DNA of 64,000 nt from positions 62,001-126,000 of the forward strand of contig NZ_JAXCLA010000012.1 of assembly GCF_034043675.1 (NCBI RefSeq). The letters are read 5' to 3'. The position numbers and the translations under genes were made by a program. The notes under the pieces were generated by a model, which was given only the letters and a program-made list of their open reading frames with translations, was not told the origin of the DNA and did no database searches. Positions 16,740 to 24,770 of the stretch are shown piece after piece. The stretch comes from KK5 sp034043675 (GTDB lineage Bacteria > Pseudomonadota > Gammaproteobacteria > Burkholderiales > Burkholderiaceae_C). Position 1 is the stretch's first letter, and each line of letters begins with the position of its first letter.

Positions 16740-16762
16740 GTTATGTAACAAGTCGACATAAC
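16740..16762. promoter_or_regulatory. Perfect 7-bp inverted repeat, candidate operator
   Basis: GTTATGT, nine bases, ACATAAC. The palindrome is the most A/T-rich stretch between the divergent VOC and CAP genes and ends ten bases before the CAP start codon. Two half-sites with a nine-base spacer fit a dimeric repressor or activator site, but no cognate regulator can be assigned. Confidence 0.45.
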
Positions 16763-16772
16763 ATTCCCGTCC

Positions 16773-17294
16773 ATGCGCCATGCCGTCCTGGTCATCGCGG
16801 CAGCGACGTGTCTTGCAGCGGCGGCGTCCGCCGCCTCACCTGATCCCAGCCCCGATTGCCAGCCTTCGGCCGAGCAGGCCCTGCGCGCGCTCAATGCGCT
16901 GCGCGCCGCCGCTCGCAGCTGCGGCGCCACCCCGATGGCTGCCGCGGGGCCGCTGCGCTGGAATGACGAGCTGGCCGCGTCAGCCCGCCAGTACGCCGAC
17001 GAATTGGCCGGGCGCGACACCTTGAGCCACGAAGGCCTCGTCTTGAAGACGCTCGGCCGCCGCGTACGGGCGGCCGGCTATCCGATGCAGCGGGCCGGCG
17101 AGAACCTGGCGGCCGGCGACGGCGACCTGGACGAGGTGCTGGATCGCTGGGCCTCCAGCGCCGATCACTGCGGCAACCTGATGGAGCCGACCTTCCAGGA
17201 CGCCGGCCTGGCCTGCGCTCGCAGTTCAGGCCACTTCGGCTACTACTGGGTCTTGCACCTCGGGCTCAGATCCAGCCGAGATCGATTGCCCTGA
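16773..17294 (+). CDS. Secreted CAP-domain (SCP/PR1-like) protein
   Basis: This 173-residue protein has a signal peptide (MRHAVLVIAAATCLAAAASA) and a CAP domain: NALRAAARSCG, LRWNDELAASARQYADELA, SHEGL, AGENLAAGDGDLDEVLDRWASS and a C-terminal FGYYWVLHLG. Bacterial CAP proteins are exported and their biochemical role is mostly unknown. Four or more cysteines suggest disulfides. The last 29 bases overlap the convergent response-regulator gene. A palindrome lies directly upstream. Confidence 0.87.
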   Translation: MRHAVLVIAAATCLAAAASAASPDPSPDCQPSAEQALRALNALRAAARSCGATPMAAAGPLRWNDELAASARQYADELAGRDTLSHEGLVLKTLGRRVRAAGYPMQRAGENLAAGDGDLDEVLDRWASSADHCGNLMEPTFQDAGLACARSSGHFGYYWVLHLGLRSSRDRLP

Positions 17295-17925
17295 GCACGG
17301 CCTGCGTGCGGTCGCGCACGCCCATCTTCGAGAAGATCGCCGAGCAGTGGTTCTTGATCACACCCTCGCTATTGCCCAGCAGGGTGGCGATCTCGGTATT
17401 GCTGCGGCCGCTGGCCACCAGGCGCAGCACCTGCAGCTCCTTGGGCGACAGCGGGTCGGGCTGATCGGCGGCGGTGAAGGCCAGCGGCTCGCCCTGGCGC
17501 TGCTCCATCCGCGTCGTCAGCGAGGGGCGCAGCGCGGTGCCGCCGGCCTGCACGTCGCGCAGCGCCTGCAGCAGGGTCTCGGGGCTGATCGCCTTCAGCA
17601 GGAAGCCGCGCGCGCCGGCGCGCACGGCCTCGTCGAAAGCCGAGGCGTCGTCGAAGGTGGTCAGCAGCACGACGGGGATCGCCAGTGCTCGCGCGGCCAG
17701 CGCGCGGATCAGGCCCAGGCCGTCGAGGCGCGGCATGCGCATGTCGGAGAGGATCAGGTCGGGCATGCCCTCGTCGGCGGTACCCGCCCGGGCGAGCCAC
17801 TCGAGCGCTTCCGCGCCATCGCTGGCCTCGCCGACGATCTGCAGCTCCTCGCTCAGGGCGAGCAGGCCCTTGAGCCCTTCGCGCACCAGTTGCTGGTCCT
17901 CGACCAGCAGGATCTTGATTGCCAT
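17266..17925 (-). CDS. NarL/LuxR-family response regulator
   Basis: This 219-residue protein has an N-terminal receiver (acidic pair E9/D10, phospho-acceptor Asp61 in LILSDMRMPRLDG, Thr and Lys in LLTTFDD and FLLKAISP) and a C-terminal LuxR-type helix-turn-helix (LSPKELQVLRLVASGRSNTE, then GVIKNHCSAIFSKMGV). It would be phosphorylated by the kinase encoded 22 bases upstream in the same operon. Target genes are not evident. Confidence 0.94.
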   Translation of the reverse strand: MAIKILLVEDQQLVREGLKGLLALSEELQIVGEASDGAEALEWLARAGTADEGMPDLILSDMRMPRLDGLGLIRALAARALAIPVVLLTTFDDASAFDEAVRAGARGFLLKAISPETLLQALRDVQAGGTALRPSLTTRMEQRQGEPLAFTAADQPDPLSPKELQVLRLVASGRSNTEIATLLGNSEGVIKNHCSAIFSKMGVRDRTQAVLRAIDLGWI

Positions 17926-17947
17926 GTCTTCCCGATGTTCATCGTGA

Positions 17948-19201
17948 TCAAGCGCTGCTTCGTGGGCAGCGCAGCTCGATGCCGAAGCCGTGGTTGCGGC
18001 GGCTCACCTGCATGCTGCCGCCCAGCTCCGTCATCCGCTCAGCCATGCCCTTCAGACCGTTGCCGGGGACCAGGTCCGCGGAACCGGGGCCGTCGTCCTC
18101 GATGCTGAGCCGGACCTCCCCATTGTCGTCTGCCGGGCTGCTGACGGCCAGCTTGACCCTCACATGGGCGGCTCGCGCATGGCGCACACTGTTCGTCACC
18201 GCCTCCTGCACGCAGCGCAGCAGCGCATGGGCGACGCGCGGACTCAGGTCGCGCGCGCCGGCGTCGATGTCCAGCTCGATGCGGGTACTGGCGATGCCGT
18301 CGGCCAGCGCCTGCAGCGCGCTGCTGAGATCGATGCGGCGTGAGCTGCGCTGCTGCGAGACGGCCTCGCGCACATCGGCCAGCAGGCGCGCCGCGCCCTC
18401 GCGGGCCTTGTCCACCGCCTGCGCGGCGCCGGCGGCATCGCTGCGCTGGAGTAGCGCGCTGCCGAGCTGCAGCTGCAGGTTCAGCGCCGTCAGGTGGTGG
18501 CCAACGACGTCGTGCAGCTCGCGCGCCATCAAGGTCCGTTCGCTGTAGCGCAGTTGCTCGGCCTGCAGCGCCTCGGCGCTGAGCCGCTCGGCCAGCATCA
18601 CCTGCAGCCAGCGGCGCTTCTCGGCCTCGGCGGCGGCCATGCGACCGAGGCCGAAGGCCATGCCGTGCAGCGCCAGCATCGCCATGAAGAGGCCCAGGCT
18701 GTCGAACCAGGCGGGCACTTCCTCGGGTGTGGCCGCGCCGCTGCCCAGCGGCAGCAGCCAGTAGAGCAATACGTTCAGCAGCACCTGGGCCAGCGCGAAC
18801 AGGAAGGCCGTGCGCACACGCAGCAGCAGCGCGGCCAGCGCGGTGACGAGAAAGGGCAGGCCCGGCGTGACGGCCAGCGCCAGCGCATCGATCAGCAGGA
18901 TGCGGCCCAGCGCCTTGGGCGGCGGCTGGTCGGCCCGGCTGTCGCGGGCGAGCTGCCAGTAGGCCCAGGCGAAGAGGCCCAGCAGCGCCAGGCAGACAAG
19001 CAGCAGCAGCGGCGCGTTCGGCGAGCCGCCCAGGCGCAGCCACAGCGCGGGCACGACGCCGTCATAGGCATCGGTGCGGTAGCCCGCCAGGGTGGCTGCG
19101 GCCGAGCCGAGTTCGAGCAGGCAGACCGACAGCGCGGCGACGCGCAGCACCACCGTGGGCTGCGCAGCCCGCGCTAACAAGCGATCAAAAACGGTGCTCA
19201 A
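17948..19201 (-). CDS. Membrane sensor histidine kinase (HisKA_3 type)
   Basis: This protein of about 417 residues has several hydrophobic segments in the first 190 residues (for example LLLLVCLALLGLFAWAYW), then a HisKA_3 dimerisation motif with phosphorylated His near residue 230 (MARELHDVVGHHLTALNLQL) and an HATPase domain (N box in AVTNSVRHARA, G box DDGPGSADL). It is the partner of the downstream NarL-type regulator. The best start is TTG at 19201, which overlaps the mnmA stop (TTGA); upstream in-frame starts would lie inside mnmA. The start call is uncertain. Confidence 0.87.
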   Translation of the reverse strand: MSTVFDRLLARAAQPTVVLRVAALSVCLLELGSAAATLAGYRTDAYDGVVPALWLRLGGSPNAPLLLLVCLALLGLFAWAYWQLARDSRADQPPPKALGRILLIDALALAVTPGLPFLVTALAALLLRVRTAFLFALAQVLLNVLLYWLLPLGSGAATPEEVPAWFDSLGLFMAMLALHGMAFGLGRMAAAEAEKRRWLQVMLAERLSAEALQAEQLRYSERTLMARELHDVVGHHLTALNLQLQLGSALLQRSDAAGAAQAVDKAREGAARLLADVREAVSQQRSSRRIDLSSALQALADGIASTRIELDIDAGARDLSPRVAHALLRCVQEAVTNSVRHARAAHVRVKLAVSSPADDNGEVRLSIEDDGPGSADLVPGNGLKGMAERMTELGGSMQVSRRNHGFGIELRCPRSSA

Positions 19202-20301
19202 GGTGCGGCTGAGGCGATCACGCCGCCGCCCAGGCACACCTCGCCGTCGTACAGCACTGCGCTCTGGCCCGGCGTGACGGCCCACTGCGGCTCGGCGAAG
19301 CGCAGCGCGAAGCTCTGCGGGCCGGGTTCGAACTCGCAGCTTGCGTCGGCCTGGCGGTAGCGCGTCTTGGCGCCCAGCTCTCCGGAGGTCTCGGACAGCG
19401 CGCAGGTCCAGCTCATGTCGTCGGCCACCAGACTCGTGCTCAGCAACCAGGGGTGGTCGTGGCCCTGCACGACGTACAAGGTGTTCGTCTCCACGTCCTT
19501 GCGGGCCACGAACCAGGGCGCGTGCTCGCCGCCACCGCGTGGGGCGCCCTTCTCCTTGACGCCGCCGATGCCCAGGCCCTGGCGCTGGCCCAGCGTGTAG
19601 AACGACAGCCCCACGTGTTCGCCGATCTTGCGGCCGCGTTCGTCCTTGATCGGGCCGGGTTGGTGGGCGAGGTAGCGGTTCAGGAATTCGCGGAAGGGCC
19701 GCTCGCCGATGAAGCAGATGCCGGTCGAGTCCTTCTTCTTCGCGTTGGGCAGGCCAATCTCCTCGGCGATGCGGCGCACCTCGGTCTTCTTCAGCTCGCC
19801 GACCGGGAACAGTGTCTTCTTCAGCTGTGCCTGGTTCAGCCGGTGCAGGAAGTAGCTCTGGTCCTTGGTGTTGTCCAGGCCCTTCAGCAGCTGGACCTGG
19901 CCCTCATGCTCGCGGACGCGGGCGTAGTGCCCCGTCGCGATCTTCTCGGCGCCCAGGCGCATCGCGTGGTCGAGGAAGGCCTTGAACTTGATCTCGGCGT
20001 TGCAGAGCACGTCGGGGTTGGGCGTGCGGCCGGCCTGGTACTCGCGCAGGAAGGCGGCGAACACGCGGTCCTTGTAGTCGGCCGCGAAGTTGACGTGCTC
20101 GATCTCGATGCCGATCACGTCGGCCACGGCGGCCGCATCCACGAAGTCGATGTTCGACGAGCAGTACTCGCTGTCGTCATCGTCTTCCCAGTTCTTCATG
20201 AAGATGCCGACGACCTCATGCCCCTGCTGTTTCAACAGGTGGGCGGTGACGGCGGAGTCGACGCCGCCGGACAGGCCGACGACGATGCGTTGCTTTTTCA
20301 T
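19198..20301 (-). CDS. mnmA: tRNA-specific 2-thiouridylase MnmA
   Basis: This 367-residue enzyme makes 2-thiouridine at the wobble position of Lys, Glu and Gln tRNAs. The PP-loop SGGVDS lies near residue 10. The two catalytic cysteines are present in PNPDVLCNAEIKF (about residue 107) and DSTGICFIGER (about residue 204). The C-terminal beta-barrel is complete. Its start lies 83 bases after the nudJ stop, the same order as in Escherichia coli, and its stop overlaps the histidine-kinase start. Confidence 0.96.
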   Translation of the reverse strand: MKKQRIVVGLSGGVDSAVTAHLLKQQGHEVVGIFMKNWEDDDDSEYCSSNIDFVDAAAVADVIGIEIEHVNFAADYKDRVFAAFLREYQAGRTPNPDVLCNAEIKFKAFLDHAMRLGAEKIATGHYARVREHEGQVQLLKGLDNTKDQSYFLHRLNQAQLKKTLFPVGELKKTEVRRIAEEIGLPNAKKKDSTGICFIGERPFREFLNRYLAHQPGPIKDERGRKIGEHVGLSFYTLGQRQGLGIGGVKEKGAPRGGGEHAPWFVARKDVETNTLYVVQGHDHPWLLSTSLVADDMSWTCALSETSGELGAKTRYRQADASCEFEPGPQSFALRFAEPQWAVTPGQSAVLYDGEVCLGGGVIASAAP

Positions 20302-20384
20302 GGGGCGATTGTCCCAAACGGAGCAAGAACCGGCTGGCGCACGGTCTTGTCCATGACCTGCCTCAATGAAACGGGGTAAAAAAT

Positions 20385-20879
20385 TTATTGTTTGACCTGC
20401 GGCATGTAGATCGAGGCGTCCGCGCGGATCGTATCGAGCGGCAAACGGCGCCCCGCGACGTGGTCCTCGATGCATTGCAGGACCAGCGGGCTGCGCATCC
20501 GGTGCGCGTTCGCGCGGACCTCTTCGGCGCTCATCCACAGCGTGCGCAGGATGCCCTTGTCGAGCACCCAGCCGGCGATCGGATCACCCGCCGCGCCGCA
20601 GAACGCGAGGCGCAGATAAGTCACGTCTTCCCCGGTGGCAGGCCGAAAGAAGCGCGACAGGTACATGCCCAGCAAGGCCTCGGGCGCGAAGTTGCGGCCG
20701 GTCTCTTCGAGCGTCTCGCGCACCACCGCCTGCTGCGGCGATTCACCCGGCTCGAGGTGCCCCGCGGGGTTGTTCAGCATCACGCCCTCGGGGGTCAGTT
20801 CCTCGACCAGCAGGTAGCGGCCGTCCTGCTCGATCACCGCGGCCACCGTGACGCTGGGGCGCCAACGTTCGTTGTTCAT
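20385..20879 (-). CDS. nudJ: Nudix hydrolase, NudJ-like
   Basis: This 164-residue protein has a complete Nudix box (GHLEPGESPQQAVVRETLEE followed by TG) near residues 41-62. NudJ-type enzymes hydrolyse nucleoside di- and triphosphates and HMP-PP. The N-terminus (WRPSVTVAAVIEQDGRYLLV) and placement directly upstream of mnmA both match NudJ. The ATG at 20879 is preferred over the adjacent TTG. Confidence 0.88.
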   Translation of the reverse strand: MNNERWRPSVTVAAVIEQDGRYLLVEELTPEGVMLNNPAGHLEPGESPQQAVVRETLEETGRNFAPEALLGMYLSRFFRPATGEDVTYLRLAFCGAAGDPIAGWVLDKGILRTLWMSAEEVRANAHRMRSPLVLQCIEDHVAGRRLPLDTIRADASIYMPQVKQ

Positions 20880-20982
20880 CAACTGTCGCTTTCATGCTTG
20901 CCCGGATGTCGGACGCGGAGCCTATTGTGTAAGCTCGCCCGCAGTCCGCCCATTCCAACGGTTAGAACGGGGAGTTCTTTCT

Positions 20983-22098
20983 ATGCAGATCGGTGTCCCG
21001 CGCGAGAGCGCGGCCGGAGAAACTCGCGTGGCCGCCACGCCCGAGACGGTCAAGAAATTGATCGCCCAGGGGCATCAGCTGCGCATCGAGAGCGGTGCGG
21101 GCCTGGCGGCCAGCGCGACCGACGAGGCCTACGTGGCCGCGGGTGCGCAGATCGTCGACCGCGCGACCGCCTACCAGTCCGAACTGCTGCTGAAGGTCAG
21201 GAGCCCGAACGCCGAGGAACTGGGCCTGGTCAAGCCCGGCACCAACCTCGTCGGCATGCTGAACCCCTTCGACCGCGACGGCTTGCAGGCGCTGGCCACG
21301 GCCGGCCTCACCAGCTTCGCGCTCGAAGCGGCGCCGCGCACGACGCGCGCGCAGAGCATGGACGTGCTGTCCTCGCAGGCCAATATCGCCGGCTACAAGG
21401 CCGTGATGATCGCGGCCGACAAGTACCAGCGCTTCTTCCCGATGCTGATGACGGCGGCCGGCACGGTGAAGGCGGCGCGCGTGGTGATCCTGGGCGTCGG
21501 CGTGGCCGGCCTGCAGGCGATCGCCACGGCCAAGCGGCTCGGCGCGGTGATCGAGGCCTCCGACGTGCGGCCCTCGGTGAAGGAACAGGTCGAATCGCTG
21601 GGCGCCAAGTTCATCGACGTGCCCTACGAGACGGCCGAGGAAAAGGAAGCTGCGGAAGGCGTCGGCGGCTACGCGCGGCCGATGCCGCAGAGCTGGCTGG
21701 ACCGGCAGAAGCTCGAAGTGGCCAAGCGCGTCGCGCAGGCGGACGTGGTCATCACCACGGCCCTGATCCCCGGCCGCGCCGCGCCGGTGCTCGTCACCGA
21801 GGACATGGTCAAGGCGATGAAGCCGGGCTCGGTGATCGTCGACCTCGCCGCACCGGCCGGCGGCAACTGCCCGCTGACGGAAGCGGGCCGCACGGTCGTC
21901 AAGCACGGCGTCACGCTGGTCGGCGAAACGAATCTCCCAGCCCTGGTGGCGGCCGATGCCTCGGCGCTCTACGCCCGCAACGTGCTGGACTTCCTCAAGC
22001 TCGTCATCACCAAGGAAGGCGCGTTCAACGTGCCGATGGATGACGACATCGTCGCGGCCTGCCTGATGACGCAGGGTGGCGAAGTCAAGCGCAAGTAA
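20983..22098 (+). CDS. pntAA: NAD(P) transhydrogenase subunit alpha, part 1 (PntAA)
   Basis: This 371-residue protein is domain I of proton-translocating transhydrogenase, which binds NAD(H) on the cytoplasmic face. It begins MQIGVPRESAAGETRVAATP, and has the Rossmann motif GVGVAGLQAIATAKRLGA near residue 170 and the conserved RPSVKEQVESLGAKF. The alpha subunit is split into two genes, as in Rhodospirillum rubrum, instead of one polypeptide as in E. coli. A strong GGGGAG site precedes the ATG. Confidence 0.95.
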   Translation: MQIGVPRESAAGETRVAATPETVKKLIAQGHQLRIESGAGLAASATDEAYVAAGAQIVDRATAYQSELLLKVRSPNAEELGLVKPGTNLVGMLNPFDRDGLQALATAGLTSFALEAAPRTTRAQSMDVLSSQANIAGYKAVMIAADKYQRFFPMLMTAAGTVKAARVVILGVGVAGLQAIATAKRLGAVIEASDVRPSVKEQVESLGAKFIDVPYETAEEKEAAEGVGGYARPMPQSWLDRQKLEVAKRVAQADVVITTALIPGRAAPVLVTEDMVKAMKPGSVIVDLAAPAGGNCPLTEAGRTVVKHGVTLVGETNLPALVAADASALYARNVLDFLKLVITKEGAFNVPMDDDIVAACLMTQGGEVKRK

Positions 22099-22119
22099 CT
22101 ATCCGGGGACATCCGCACC

Positions 22120-22440
22120 ATGGAACTCGACATCGTCAACCACACGGTCACGAACCTGATCATCTTCGTGCTCGCCATCTACGTGGGCTACCACGTCGTC
22201 TGGACCGTCACGCCCGCGCTGCACACGCCGCTGATGGCCGTGACCAACGCGCTGTCCGCCGTCGTCATCGTCGGCGCGATGCTGGCCGCCGCGCTGACCG
22301 AGACGCCCTTCGCCAAGACGATGGGCGTCGTCGCCGTGGCGCTGGCCTCGGTGAACATCTTCGGCGGCTTCCTCGTGACGAGGCGGATGCTGGCGATGTT
22401 CAAGAAGAAGGAGAAGAAGAGCACGGAGGCTGCCAAGTGA
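22120..22440 (+). CDS. pntAB: NAD(P) transhydrogenase subunit alpha, part 2 (PntAB)
   Basis: This 106-residue protein holds three to four membrane helices of domain II (LIIFVLAIYVGYHVVWTV, ALSAVVIVGAMLAAAL, MGVVAVALASVNIFGGF), with conserved FGGFLVTRRMLAMFK at the end and a Lys-rich tail. It forms part of the proton channel with PntB. It starts 21 bases after pntAA, and its stop overlaps the GTG start of pntB. Confidence 0.94.
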   Translation: MELDIVNHTVTNLIIFVLAIYVGYHVVWTVTPALHTPLMAVTNALSAVVIVGAMLAAALTETPFAKTMGVVAVALASVNIFGGFLVTRRMLAMFKKKEKKSTEAAK

Positions 22441-23861
22441 GCATCAACCTCATCGTCCTGCTCTACCTGCTGGCGAGCGTCTGCTTCATCCAGGCGCTGA
22501 AGGGGCTCTCGCACCCGACCACGTCCATTCGTGGCAACGTGTTCGGCATGGTCGGCATGACCATCGCCGCGCTGACGACGGTCGCGCTGATCTACAAGCT
22601 CGGCGGCACCGCGCTAGGCCTCGGCTGGGTGCTGGTCGGCGTGGTGGTCGGCGGCGGCTACGGCGCCTGGCGGGCCAAGACGGTCGAGATGACTAAGATG
22701 CCCGAGTTGGTCGCCTTTTTCCACAGCATGATCGGCCTGGCCGCCGTGGCAATCGCCGCGGCGGCTGCGAGCGAGCCGGCCGCCTTTGCCATCGCCGCGC
22801 ACGGCGACAGCACGATCCCCGGCGGCAACCGGATCGAACTCGCCCTGGGCGCGTTCATCGGCGCTCTGACCTTCACCGGCTCTGTCATTGCCTGGGGCAA
22901 GCTCTCGGGCAAGAGCAAGTTCCGGCTGTTCCAGGGTGCGCCTGTCGTGTTCAAGGGCCAGCACACGGTCAATGCGATCCTCGGCCTGGCGGCGGTGTTC
23001 TTCATCTACGGCTTCTGGGATTCGCAGGCGAACATCGACTTCACGCTGGTCGTGGTGCTGGGCTTCGTGCTCGGCGTGACGCTGATCATCCCGATCGGCG
23101 GCGCGGACATGCCGGTGGTCGTCTCGATGCTCAACAGCTATTCCGGCTGGGCAGCGGCGGGCATCGGCTTCTCGCTGAACAACGCGATGCTGATCATCGC
23201 CGGCTCGCTGGTGGGCAGTTCGGGCGCGATCCTGAGCTACATCATGTGCAAGGCGATGAACCGATCGTTCTTCAACGTGATCCTGGGTGGCTTCGGCGGT
23301 GACGCCACGGCTGCGGCCGCCGGCTCGACCCAGCAGCGAAACGTGAAGAGCGGCAGCGCGGACGATGCGGCCTTCGTGATGGGCAATGCCGAGAGCGTGA
23401 TCATCGTCCCCGGCTACGGCCTGGCGGTGGCGCGTGCCCAGCACGCGGTGAAGGAACTGGCGGCCAAGCTCACCGAGAAGGGCGTGACGGTCAAGTACGC
23501 GATCCACCCGGTGGCCGGCCGCATGCCCGGCCACATGAACGTGCTGCTGGCCGAAGCCGAGGTGCCTTACGACCAGGTTTTCGAGATGGAAGACATCAAC
23601 GCCGAGTTCGGCCAGGCGGACGTGGCCATCATCCTCGGCGCCAACGACGTGGTGAACCCTGCCGCGCACGTGAAGGGCAGCGCCATCTACGGCATGCCCA
23701 TCCTGGAGGCCTACAAGGCCAAGACCATCATCGTCAACAAGCGCTCGATGGCGGCCGGCTACGCCGGCCTGGACAACGAGCTGTTCTACATGGACAAGAC
23801 GATGATGGTGTTCGGCGACGCCAAGAAGGTCGTCGAGGACATGCTCAAAGCCGTCGAGTGA
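22437..23861 (+). CDS. pntB: NAD(P) transhydrogenase subunit beta (PntB)
   Basis: This 474-residue protein combines about eight or nine membrane helices (residues 1-260) with the NADP(H)-binding domain III, which shows VPGYGLAVARAQHAVKELA near residue 325 and HPVAGRMPGHMNVLLAEA. It completes the transhydrogenase, which uses proton-motive force to make NADPH. In methylotrophic metabolism this would balance NADH and NADPH. The start is GTG at 22437. The final 17 bases overlap the convergent PEP-CTERM gene. Confidence 0.95.
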   Translation: MSINLIVLLYLLASVCFIQALKGLSHPTTSIRGNVFGMVGMTIAALTTVALIYKLGGTALGLGWVLVGVVVGGGYGAWRAKTVEMTKMPELVAFFHSMIGLAAVAIAAAAASEPAAFAIAAHGDSTIPGGNRIELALGAFIGALTFTGSVIAWGKLSGKSKFRLFQGAPVVFKGQHTVNAILGLAAVFFIYGFWDSQANIDFTLVVVLGFVLGVTLIIPIGGADMPVVVSMLNSYSGWAAAGIGFSLNNAMLIIAGSLVGSSGAILSYIMCKAMNRSFFNVILGGFGGDATAAAAGSTQQRNVKSGSADDAAFVMGNAESVIIVPGYGLAVARAQHAVKELAAKLTEKGVTVKYAIHPVAGRMPGHMNVLLAEAEVPYDQVFEMEDINAEFGQADVAIILGANDVVNPAAHVKGSAIYGMPILEAYKAKTIIVNKRSMAAGYAGLDNELFYMDKTMMVFGDAKKVVEDMLKAVE

Positions 23862-24705
23862 GCTTGCGGCGCGCGGCCAGTGCCGCGCCGCCCAGCAACA
23901 TCAAGGCTGCCGCACCCGGCTCGGGCACCGCCATCGCCGAGGTGATGAAGTGCCCGTCGGTGGCCGCGCCGGTGGAGGCAGTGAAGCCGTAGTAGATGCT
24001 GCTGCCGGCGAGGTCGCTGAAGTCGACCGCGGCCTGCACGGCAAAGGTCTGGTATTGCGAGGGATCGCCGTCGGCCGTGTAGACCTGCAGGAAGCCGCTC
24101 AGCGTGCCGGTCGCGTCGCCGTTGCCGGACGGCGTGTAGGTCAGGCTGGCATAGGACTGGAAGGGCACGTTGCGGATCACGTCGCCGAGTCCGGTCTCGG
24201 TGACGGCCAGCGGCGTCGATGCATCGCCGTTGCGCAGGATCTGCAGGCTCGGCGAGACCGGTTCGCCGTCGAAGTTGAAGGTGTCGATGGCCAGCGCCAC
24301 GCTGTGGTCCAGGCCGTCGTAGCCCAGCGCGCTGCCGCCACCGCCAAAGCCTGGCGCCGTGGCCAGGGTGAAGGTCAGCCCGTCGCCGCGCAGTTGGGTG
24401 CCCGCGATGAAGAAGTTGAAGTCGAAGAAGAAGGGCTGGTTGAAATCCAGCGCCAGCGCGGTCGGCGCGAAGCCGGCACCGGCCTGGGCTTCGACGCCGG
24501 GCGCCGTCAGCCGCAGATCGCTGTAGGTGAAGCCGTTGCCGGGTGTGGTGTTGCTGGCCGTGGCGCTGCCCAGCAAGGTCCAGGTCGTGAAATCGGTGAA
24601 GCCGGTGGAGAGGCTGGCGCCGGCCGGGGCGGCCGTTGCCGCGTGGTGCAGCGTGGCCAGGCCCAGCAGCAGGCTGGCGGCGAACAGGTTCTTGCGGATG
24701 GGCAT
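23845..24705 (-). CDS. PEP-CTERM protein with L-type lectin-like domain
   Basis: This 286-residue protein has a signal peptide (MPIRKNLFAASLLLGLATLH), a central beta-rich domain with the pattern of L-type (legume) lectins (LRGDGLTFTLATAPGFGG, LGYDGLDHSVALAIDTFNFD) and a C-terminal PEP-CTERM sorting tag: VPEPGAAALMLLGGAALA followed by the basic tail ARRKLTRRL. PEP-CTERM proteins are cut by an exosortase and usually accompany exopolysaccharide production. No exosortase is in the window. It likely sits on the cell surface and may bind carbohydrate. Confidence 0.86.
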   Translation of the reverse strand: MPIRKNLFAASLLLGLATLHHAATAAPAGASLSTGFTDFTTWTLLGSATASNTTPGNGFTYSDLRLTAPGVEAQAGAGFAPTALALDFNQPFFFDFNFFIAGTQLRGDGLTFTLATAPGFGGGGSALGYDGLDHSVALAIDTFNFDGEPVSPSLQILRNGDASTPLAVTETGLGDVIRNVPFQSYASLTYTPSGNGDATGTLSGFLQVYTADGDPSQYQTFAVQAAVDFSDLAGSSIYYGFTASTGAATDGHFITSAMAVPEPGAAALMLLGGAALAARRKLTRRL

Positions 24706-24770
24706 GATGGCGAACTCCTGGTGCGGTTGAAAAGCCGCGCCAAGCGTCGCCGTCACCCGTTAGGCAAGCG

